Source of the DNA: an uncultured Rhodospirillales bacterium
Lineage (GTDB): Bacteria; Pseudomonadota; Alphaproteobacteria; Azospirillales; Azospirillaceae
Length of the DNA: 50,928 bases
Direction: 5' to 3'
Assembly: GCA_903920145.1 (NCBI GenBank)
Contig: CAIXKV010000265.1
Coordinates: 1-50,928 of the forward strand
Made by a program: the position numbers and the translations under genes. Positions within the stretch are counted from its first letter, which is position 1, and each line of letters opens with the position of its first letter. The notes under the pieces were generated by a model. That model ran no database searches, had not been told where the DNA came from, and was given only the letters and a program-made list of their open reading frames with translations. Shown here one piece after another: positions 45,503 to 50,928 of this stretch.

Positions 45503-46545
45503 CCGCACATCTCGACGTGCTTGACAATGCTCCTGCCGATCGCCTGTCCGAGTTTCACTGGTACAGCGTTTCCGATCAGCCGCCCAATGGTCTTGCAGGA
45601 GATCGGACGGCCAGGTGCAACGAACCCATAATTCTTCGGAAAGCTCTGGAGAATGGCTCCCTCGCGGAGAGAGATAGCCCTATGTTGTTCCGGATGACCG
45701 AACCGACCGTTCCCGAACCCGTAGAATTGCGTCGTCATGGTCGGTGCCGGTTGGTCCCAGACCATGCGCCCGTACACACTCGGGTAGGTCTTGCCGGTCG
45801 CGCGGCGATGGCATGTCGCGACCAGTTCGTCGTCCCAGTCACGCCAGGAACCACCCGGTTTGGAAACAACTATGCGCTTCATGTTTGTCGGGGACAGCGT
45901 GCAAGCCTGATGGAGTGGATCTCCATCGTCGGCCTCGCCGGCGCCGATGGAGGGAAGCGCTCCGATGGCTTCGCGGACGGTGCGGTACCCATCGGGCTGG
46001 CGCGTCGGCACCATCAGCGAGATGTCCCCGAGCCTTGAAGCCAGGAGCACGAGCCGATGTCGCATTTGAGGAACGCCATAGTCCGCACAGTTGACCACTT
46101 TCTGGAAGACCCGGAAATCCTGCTGACGAAGGCTTCTGACGAACTCGTCATAGATCTCCTGGTCAGCCAGTCTCGGGACGTTCTCCATCGTAACTAGTTC
46201 GGGCTGCATCTCTCGAACCAACCGATCGAATTGAAGAAGAAGCCCCCATCGCTTGTCCGTCTCGCACTGACTCTTCTGGCTGTACGTCGAAAACGGCTGG
46301 CACGGGGCGCAACCGGCTAGGAGTCGATAGCGTGATCCCCAAAGGAACCGATTGAGATGCGGCCCGCTCACATCGTCGACGGATGCAAGTAGAAAATCGG
46401 CCCTGTTATTCTGGACATATGGATATTCGCATGATTTGTCGATGTCGACGCCGAGCCTGACGTCGATTCCTGCCCGCTCCAACCCCTTGGTCAGGCCGCC
46501 GACGCCACAGAACAAATCGACGGCGGCAATTCCAGCCTTATCCAT
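45499..46545 (-). CDS. druM: DruM: cytosine-5 DNA methyltransferase
   Basis: A 348-aa C5-methyltransferase. Motif I is DLFCGVGGLTKGLE near 10-23, the catalytic PCQPFS of motif IV is near 82, ENV of motif VI near 122, QMRHR of motif VIII near 160, and motif X GRLIGNAVPV near 321. It is a complete, probably active enzyme that would mark host DNA. It is the first large gene of the Druantia operon, as expected for type II. The ATG at 46545 follows the stop of a 34-codon frame by 3 bases, suggesting coupling. The target sequence cannot be read from the protein by eye. Confidence 0.93.
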   Translation of the reverse strand: MDKAGIAAVDLFCGVGGLTKGLERAGIDVRLGVDIDKSCEYPYVQNNRADFLLASVDDVSGPHLNRFLWGSRYRLLAGCAPCQPFSTYSQKSQCETDKRWGLLLQFDRLVREMQPELVTMENVPRLADQEIYDEFVRSLRQQDFRVFQKVVNCADYGVPQMRHRLVLLASRLGDISLMVPTRQPDGYRTVREAIGALPSIGAGEADDGDPLHQACTLSPTNMKRIVVSKPGGSWRDWDDELVATCHRRATGKTYPSVYGRMVWDQPAPTMTTQFYGFGNGRFGHPEQHRAISLREGAILQSFPKNYGFVAPGRPISCKTIGRLIGNAVPVKLGQAIGRSIVKHVEMCG

Positions 46546-46548
46546 TGT

Positions 46549-46653
46549 TCAGACTACGTGTCGCATCCGGAGAGCACTTCTCGTCAGGCTTGTCGGTTTG
46601 ATGGAATGCTCATCAGAAACGAGCGCGCCGAGTTCAATAACTTTGTCTGGCAT
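46549..46653 (-). CDS. 34-codon ORF upstream of druM
   Basis: ATG 46653 is preceded by a strong GAGGAGGAA ribosome site (46658-46666) and opens MPDKVIELGALVSDEHSIKP and 14 more residues (TSLTRSALRMRHVV) to a stop at 46549-46551, 3 bases before druM. No other ribosome site stands in front of druM, so this short frame may be a leader that delivers ribosomes to druM or regulates it. It could instead be the end of an older gene. I do not recognise the peptide. Confidence 0.45.
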   Translation of the reverse strand: MPDKVIELGALVSDEHSIKPTSLTRSALRMRHVV

Positions 46654-46882
46654 AGACTTCCTCCTCGTTCCGCAGCCGAACCCTTCCCGACCGAGGGCTG
46701 CCTGGCGACGAATCTGTGAGTATACTGCCCCCGAACGGTTGCCCATTCCACCGTATTTTCGCCACGGGCAGATTTCCAACTTGATGATGTGTGGGTAAGA
46801 TTCCCGCACAGATACCCATTGCTGGACTGAAGCCATCCTTTAGTTGGATGTCGCGCGTTGAGGGCAATCGGTCACGTCACGA

Positions 46883-47056
46883 TCACCACGGTGTCCCCCC
46901 AATCTGCGCAACGATCTGAGCAAGGGTGGTGCGGTCGGTCTTGGCTCCGCTCACCACATTGAGGAACACCTTCTTGCAACCAACAGCGCGAAGCTGGCGC
47001 ACCTGCACGTCAAAGCTCTGATAGTCTGTGGATACTCGCGCATAGCTGTAATTCAC
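46883..47056 (-). pseudogene. Truncated serine resolvase (N-terminal fragment)
   Basis: From GTG 47056 the frame encodes VNYSYARVSTDYQSFDVQVR, then QLRAVGCKKVFLNVVSGAKT and DRTTLAQIVAQI, which is the N-terminal resolvase/invertase domain with the catalytic Ser in YARVST. It stops after 57 residues (46883), with the rest of the catalytic domain and HTH missing. It sits just outside the druM end of the Druantia island, so the loss was probably caused by that insertion or deletion. Confidence 0.8.
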
Positions 47057-47217
47057 GCCCGCATTATGGCGGTAACCTATGGGAAGCCCATTTCGGATCA
47101 ACGGCCTAACCTTTTTCAGAAGTCTTGAATTATGGGTCGGACGTGATGGTTTGTTCGCCTGCACCTATTGCCAATGACTGTGTATATGGATCGCGCATGC
47201 TGTCCCTTTGACCTCAA

Positions 47218-47463
47218 TCATCCACACGATGGGCACTCATTGTTGGCGTCAATGATAACGTCTTTCATCGCCGCTAAAATCTCTTCCCTCGACGCGCTCC
47301 TAAAATTGCCGTCTTTCCAGGCGTTCGTAGCCATGGCGTATGCCTTTGATTCGGCATCTCCGTCATGGGCGCGTATGTAATTATTACCGCAGGTTTCGCA
47401 GGGAACAACTGCCCCGGATTCCTTCGCTATTTCATTCAGTGCTTCTTGGACGTGGGCGTTCAT
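47218..47463 (-). CDS. Small CxxC protein of unknown function
   Basis: An 81-aa protein with two CxxC-type pairs, PCETCGNN near 23-26 and CPSCG at the C-terminus, a likely zinc ribbon, around a helical middle (SREEILAAMKDVIIDANNEC). GGAG lies 7 bases before ATG 47463. I do not recognise the family. It is a lone gene between a truncated and an intact resolvase in a lower-GC stretch. Confidence 0.65.
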   Translation of the reverse strand: MNAHVQEALNEIAKESGAVVPCETCGNNYIRAHDGDAESKAYAMATNAWKDGNFRSASREEILAAMKDVIIDANNECPSCG

Positions 47464-47653
47464 CAGTTGCTCCGTTCGGTGACATCTGTTTTGCATATCA
47501 TAAACAAGGATCGGGCGGCACTGCCTTCGCCTGTCGGTTCAGTAGGGTCGCTTAGTATGGTACCATCACCACGCGCAAAATATGCGCCCTGTCGCATAAT
47601 GCCCCAATCTGGAAAACGGACGGTATCATCGCCCGTCGGTCACGGATTGGCAA

Positions 47654-48238
47654 TCATGCTGTCCATTGCCCATCTCGTATCCGCGCGATGGTTGCTCGTG
47701 AAACAGCATGGTTTCTGGCGATCTCGGCCACTGGAATCTTCCGGTCAAGTTCGATCCTGATTGCCGCCGCGGCATCCTGGTTCAAAGCCTTGGGTCGGCC
47801 GAGTATCTTTCCGTCTCTCCTCGCGCGGTCTAGGCCAGCGTTCGTGCGCTCGATCAAAATGTCCCGCTCCATCTCTGCAACGGCAGCCAAGGTCGTCAAC
47901 ACCAATTTTCCGGCCGACGACGTCAGGTCAAGGTCGCCGAGTTGAAGGACCCGAACCGAGCAGCCGATATCAGAGAGGGTGCGGACGGTCGCCATCACGT
48001 TCGCTGCGTCACGGCCAAGGCGGTCCAACTTCGACACAATCAACTTTTTCGGCGACCGAATGCGCTGGAGTGCGTCGGCCATCTTCGCAAATTCCGGACG
48101 CTCCGCAGCCGGAACCCTGCCGCTGACAACGTCCGAGTAGACAGCGTCAGGGACGTATCCAGCGTTTTCGATTTCCAGGAGTTGATTCTCGGCTGTCTGT
48201 CCGGCGGTCGATACCCTCAAATATGCGAACGTCTGCAT
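47654..48238 (-). CDS. Serine recombinase/resolvase
   Basis: A 194-aa small serine recombinase from ATG 48238. It starts MQTFAYLRVSTAGQTAENQ with the nucleophile Ser of YLRVST at about residue 9, then KLIVSKLDRLGRDAANVMAT with the Arg cluster, and GDLDLTSSAGKLVL and AEMERDILIERTNAGLDRAR further on. A C-terminal HTH (AEIARNHAVSRATIARIRDG) completes a typical Tn3-type resolvase/invertase. It probably resolves plasmid dimers or a lost transposon. A 9-bp dyad lies 32-79 bases upstream. The frame can be extended to 48406 but adds no recognisable sequence. Confidence 0.92.
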   Translation of the reverse strand: MQTFAYLRVSTAGQTAENQLLEIENAGYVPDAVYSDVVSGRVPAAERPEFAKMADALQRIRSPKKLIVSKLDRLGRDAANVMATVRTLSDIGCSVRVLQLGDLDLTSSAGKLVLTTLAAVAEMERDILIERTNAGLDRARRDGKILGRPKALNQDAAAAIRIELDRKIPVAEIARNHAVSRATIARIRDGQWTA

Positions 48239-48269
48239 GCCGATGCCCCCCGATGTGATCAAAGCCCCC

Positions 48270-48317
48270 TGTTCAGAATGCATGATGTCCAGAATGCCGT
48301 AAAGACGGTTCTGAACA
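48270..48317. promoter_or_regulatory. Dyad upstream of the resolvase, candidate res/operator site
   Basis: Arms TGTTCAGAA (48270-48278) and TTCTGAACA (48309-48317) are exact inverted repeats of 9 bases, 30 bases apart. Resolvases bind paired dyads of this kind in front of their own genes, so this may be a res subsite and autoregulatory operator. Further subsites were not identified. Confidence 0.5.
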
Positions 48318-48402
48318 CGTATTTCAGGCCGATTCCCGTCCTGCCCAGAAACGGTCGTTTGTGGACATGAGAGCGTCACGTATTCCGTTACGACTTCATC
48401 GC

Positions 48403-48873
48403 TCATTCATCCGGTTGCCCAACAACCTGGGTGACGAGGTCGGTCCAATCATTTGGCGGGCATCCCGATCTGATCATCCGGGCGAACACGCTATATGGAT
48501 CAGTTTCCGATCCTGATTTTCTCAAGGTGTTTTCATCGTTCACCCAACAATATATGATAATGCGAGCCTTGGCGTCATACCGAAAGAACAAGCGGAAACG
48601 GCCTAAGAACTTGGCCCGAAACCATGCCCTATACTGAGGGCCAAGTGTCGTTCCTTGTCGGTACATCGGATGGCCAGGGTCGGATGGAATCTCTTCAAGA
48701 ATCAATGAGTTTATACGAGCCAGGAGCTTTGTCTTTGGATGGGCGACGTATTCGTCGGGGCTATCCGCTGCCAAACGGTCGACAGCGGCGACAAGCGCAT
48801 CGTAGGGAACCTTGAACGTCGGGTACATGTAAAGCTGCCAGCCGAGGCGGGTGTCGAATGGAGAGTTTGGCAT
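48403..48873 (-). CDS. yhaV: YhaV-family toxin
   Basis: A 156-aa RelE-superfamily RNase toxin of the YhaV type. It shares the YhaV pattern: GWQLYMYPTFKVPYDALVAA, then KTKLLARINSLILEEIPSDP, then a conserved C-terminus with RFRLFFRYD, WVNDENTLRKSGSETDPYS and PPNDWTDLV. It inhibits translation by mRNA cleavage until neutralised by PrlF. ATG 48873 follows the antitoxin stop by 40 bases, with AGAGG about 8 bases upstream. The family's usual length is about 150 aa, so it is complete. Confidence 0.92.
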   Translation of the reverse strand: MPNSPFDTRLGWQLYMYPTFKVPYDALVAAVDRLAADSPDEYVAHPKTKLLARINSLILEEIPSDPGHPMYRQGTTLGPQYRAWFRAKFLGRFRLFFRYDAKARIIIYCWVNDENTLRKSGSETDPYSVFARMIRSGCPPNDWTDLVTQVVGQPDE

Positions 48874-48913
48874 TGACAAGGCCTCTATACGCAGCCGACA
48901 GGCGTTGTTCGCC

Positions 48914-49267
48914 TCAGAATGTGATGTCGTCAGGAATTACATCATCATCAGAAACCACGACCTTACGGCAAAGTTCAACTGCGAGAGCAACCTTGGACGC
49001 CGACAGAGGGACTATGTTCTCCGGGTGACTAATTGCATTCTGTTCCAGAAACGCGAGAAACGCCGCCACCACAGGATCCTCTTGCTCCTCCTGGCCTTCC
49101 GCATCATCGACGACATGCACGAGGAGCATGCCGCGACCGATGACATGCGCTTCGACGCTGGCTTTCTGGCGAAACTCCGGATTCTGCCGGAACAACCCTT
49201 TGTCGAAGCGGATGGCTTCCGAAGACCCCGTCGTGGTGATCGAACCTCTGTAGGCGAGCATCGACAT
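48914..49267 (-). CDS. prlF: PrlF-family antitoxin
   Basis: A 117-aa protein from ATG 49267 with GGAGG 5-10 bases upstream. It matches PrlF/SohA-like antitoxins: an N-terminal swapped-hairpin DNA-binding part (LAYRGSITTTGSSEAIRFDK) and a C-terminal helical part (DPVVAAFLAFLEQNAI then VVSDDDVIPDDITF) that would bind YhaV. A 14-bp dyad CGTATA-AA-TATACG (49286-49299) overlaps the probable promoter, which fits autoregulation. The two genes form an addiction module for plasmid stability. Confidence 0.9.
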   Translation of the reverse strand: MSMLAYRGSITTTGSSEAIRFDKGLFRQNPEFRQKASVEAHVIGRGMLLVHVVDDAEGQEEQEDPVVAAFLAFLEQNAISHPENIVPLSASKVALAVELCRKVVVSDDDVIPDDITF

Positions 49268-49285
49268 CGTGACCTCCTTCAACGT

Positions 49286-49299
49286 CGTATAAATATACG
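49286..49299. promoter_or_regulatory. Operator-like dyad in the prlF promoter
   Basis: CGTATA-AA-TATACG is a perfect dyad with a 2-base centre, 19 bases upstream of the antitoxin start codon and next to its ribosome site. It includes a TATA-like element for the minus strand. It is a probable binding site for PrlF or PrlF-YhaV. Confidence 0.5.
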
Positions 49300-49453
49300 T
49301 ATGGCCGCCCGGAGTCAAGGTACTGAACTCGACCACCTTGACCATGCGATCGGTCGGCCGCCGCTCTCGAGGATTGTCACCAGCACACCGTTGGCATCGT
49401 CGCCTGCCCAGTGTAAGCCAGACACACCTGCCACCATCTCGCCGAGCCACGCC

Positions 49454-49729
49454 ATGAACCGTACCGACCTTGCCGCCTACATCGCCAACAGCGCCAGCCT
49501 GCCCAAGGGCACCGCCGACAAGGCGCTTGATGCCGTCTTCGACACGATCTCGGCGGCTCTCGGGCGCGGCGAGGAGATCGCGATCAAGGGCTTCGGATCG
49601 TTCGCGGTGGCCGAACGGCCCGCCCGCCAGGGGCGCAACCCAAAGACGGGTGAGCCGATCCCGATCCCGGCCAGCAAGGCGCCGAAGTTCAAGCCCGCGA
49701 AACCGCTCAAGGACGCGGTCAAGGGCTGA
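49454..49729 (+). CDS. HU-family DNA-binding protein
   Basis: A 91-aa HU/IHF-type protein, complete: MNRTDLAAYIANSASLPKGT at the start, the body AIKGFGSFAVAERPARQGRN and the DNA-wrapping arm RNPKTGEPIPIP with its proline (about residues 61-72). It bends DNA and may serve plasmid replication, partition or compaction. It begins at ATG 49454, 150 bases before the ParB gene, and shares its high GC. Hundreds of plasmids carry such a gene next to parB. Confidence 0.93.
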   Translation: MNRTDLAAYIANSASLPKGTADKALDAVFDTISAALGRGEEIAIKGFGSFAVAERPARQGRNPKTGEPIPIPASKAPKFKPAKPLKDAVKG

Positions 49730-49878
49730 TCTTGCTGCCGTGAAGGAGGAACCGCAAGGGTCCGCTTGCCCGTCGGCCAGACCGGGGTCGGATCAGAGTA
49801 AGAGGCCCGCTCGGGTTTTAGTGACGGGTTGAGGAAGGCGAGAGAGAGGCTGTCGCCGGCCCGTCGCGGAGAGACCCG

Positions 49879-50928
49879 ATGGATGCCGTTGCTGCCCTTC
49901 ACGAGATTCCCCTCAACCGATTGGTGCTGTCGCCGGCCAATGCCCGCAAGACCCCGGCCTCGGCTGCCGATGATGCCGAACTGAAGGCGAGTATCGCCGC
50001 CCACGGCCTGAAGCAGAACCTGATCGTTGGTCGGGCCGACGCCGAAGGCAAGCATGCCGTGATCGCCGGCGGGCGACGGTTGCGGGCGTTGCACGCCCTG
50101 TCGGCCGCCGGCCTCGTTGCCTCCGACCGGCCGGTGCCGTGCCTGATCGAGGCGCCGGACAGCGCGCTCGAGACCTCGCTGGTCGAAAACGCCGTGCGCG
50201 TCGCGATGCACCCGGCCGACCAGTTCGAGGCCTTCGCGGCCCTGGTCGATGCCGGGCAGACCATCGCCGCCATCGCGGCGCGGTTCGGAGTGGCCGAGCG
50301 GCTGGTGCGCCAGCGGCTGCGCCTGGGCAAGGTCGCGCCCGATCTGCTCGCGGCCTATCGCGCCGGCCAGATGGACCTGGAAACCCTGACCGCCTTCACC
50401 CTGTCAGAGGATCACGACGCCCAACGCGCCGTCTGGGCCGAGGCCAGCCAGCATTATGGCCGGTCGCCCATCCAGATTCGTCGCCGGCTGACCGAGACCG
50501 CGATTCCGGTGGCCTCACGCCTCGGACGCTTCGTTGGTATCGAAGCCTATGAAGCGGCCGGCGGCGCCATCACCAGGGACCTGTTCTGCGACCACGACGA
50601 GGGCTTCATGGACGACGCGGCCCTGGTCCGCCGCCTCGCCCAAACAAAGCTCGAAGCCGAAGCCGCGGCACTGGCCCCCGACTGGAAATGGGTCAGGCCG
50701 GTGCTCGACCCCGCCCTTGGCACCCCCTTCGACTACGGCCGGATCGAGCCCACGCAGGCCGAGCCATCGCCCGACCTCCGCGCGGTTCTGGACGACCTTG
50801 CCCAGCGCGAGGACAACTTGGCGAACGTCGCCGCCGAAGACTGGAGCGCCGATCACGAGGCCGAGGCCGAAGATATCGCGGCCCGGCAGGAGGAGGTTGG
50901 CCGAACCCTGGCCGCCCAAGCCACCTTC
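49879..50928 (+). CDS. ParB-like partition protein, 5' part (gene crosses the circle join)
   Basis: Start ATG 49879; the frame runs off the window end and continues through 1-1110 (672 aa in all). Residues about 8-110 form the ParB N-terminal domain: IPLNRLVLSPANARKT, IAAHGLKQNLIVGR, then the GGRRLRALHAL box and TSLVENAVRVAMHPADQ. Residues about 125-180 are a helix-turn-helix (TIAAIAARFGVAERLVRQRL). It has the ParB CTPase-type signature and may bind a parS-like site or act with the neighbouring methyltransferase-helicase. The N-terminal half looks like a classic ParB; the C-terminal half is unusual. Position next to HU and away from parA is noted. Confidence 0.9.
   Translation, partial: MDAVAALHEIPLNRLVLSPANARKTPASAADDAELKASIAAHGLKQNLIVGRADAEGKHAVIAGGRRLRALHALSAAGLVASDRPVPCLIEAPDSALETSLVENAVRVAMHPADQFEAFAALVDAGQTIAAIAARFGVAERLVRQRLRLGKVAPDLLAAYRAGQMDLETLTAFTLSEDHDAQRAVWAEASQHYGRSPIQIRRRLTETAIPVASRLGRFVGIEAYEAAGGAITRDLFCDHDEGFMDDAALVRRLAQTKLEAEAAALAPDWKWVRPVLDPALGTPFDYGRIEPTQAEPSPDLRAVLDDLAQREDNLANVAAEDWSADHEAEAEDIAARQEEVGRTLAAQATF
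50788..50928. repeat. Terminal direct repeat (circularisation overlap), right copy
   Basis: Identical to bases 1-141; see the left copy. The redundancy should be trimmed once, giving a 50,787-bp circle. Confidence 0.93.

Noticed and set aside
34770-46545. DISARM class 2 as an alternative name for the defence operon
   Set aside because: A single ~2000-aa DUF1998 helicase and no separate DrmB or PLD-type DrmC fit Druantia type II better.
46549-46836. Longer 95-residue version of the frame before druM
   Set aside because: The upstream part lacks a good ribosome site, while GAGGAGGAA precedes the 34-codon start.
46883-48238. Complete Tn3-type transposon
   Set aside because: Only resolvases are present; no transposase gene or terminal inverted repeats were found.
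1-50928. Phage genome
   Set aside because: No capsid, terminase, portal or tail genes were seen.
1-50928. CRISPR array, rRNA or tRNA genes
   Set aside because: No regularly spaced repeats and no tRNA- or rRNA-like sequence noticed by eye.

Overview
The first 141 bases (1-141) recur exactly as the last 141 (50788-50928), and one ParB-family gene reads in frame across the join. The window is therefore best read as a complete circular replicon of 50,787 bp with the assembler overlap left on. ParA, a plasmid-type initiator, two toxin-antitoxin pairs and a resolvase make it a plasmid. I see no relaxase, type IV secretion, rRNA, tRNA or CRISPR. GC-rich codon use and gene types suggest an alphaproteobacterium, possibly Rhodospirillales; this is an inference.

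Layout. (1) 49454-50928 plus 1-7183, very GC-rich: HU, a 672-aa ParB-like protein, a small acidic protein, a fused DNA methyltransferase/strawberry-notch helicase and a Toprim protein. (2) 7184-7658: a hairpin/terminator cluster and a possible truncated gene. (3) 7659-11619, lower GC: replicon with an HTH regulator, HTH replication protein, loader-like protein, ParA and a DUF3102-like partner, with several palindromes. (4) 11677-17233: a gene broken by one stop, a 1418-aa SNF2 helicase and a frameshifted DUF2786 gene. (5) 17208-33880: an aryl polyene (APE) cluster of about 16 kb. It runs on the minus strand as one tightly coupled operon (apeC to apeR, an added DUF4156 lipoprotein and a CrtI-type oxidoreductase), with a divergent phosphopantetheinyl transferase. 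(6) 33994-34731: an RHH/PIN toxin-antitoxin pair and a gene remnant. (7) 34770-46653: a complete type II Druantia-like defence operon, druM-druF-druG-druE, preceded by a 34-codon ORF. (8) 46883-49267: a truncated resolvase, a small zinc-ribbon-like protein, an intact serine resolvase and a PrlF/YhaV toxin-antitoxin pair.

How it works together. The replicon, ParA and the toxin-antitoxin pairs keep the plasmid in the cell, and Druantia would protect the host from phage. The ape operon would build an aryl polyene pigment: ApeH loads an aryl starter on an ACP, ApeO/R/C extend, ApeQ and ApeI/P reduce and dehydrate, ApeD/J attach the product to a lipid, and ApeK-N handle release and export. No 4-hydroxybenzoate-forming enzyme and no ApeB-type methyltransferase are present, so the starter must come from the host. 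The most notable points are a pigment pathway and a phage-defence island on one small circle, the CrtI-type enzyme coupled to apeR, and the little-known ParB/methyltransferase-helicase/Toprim island.
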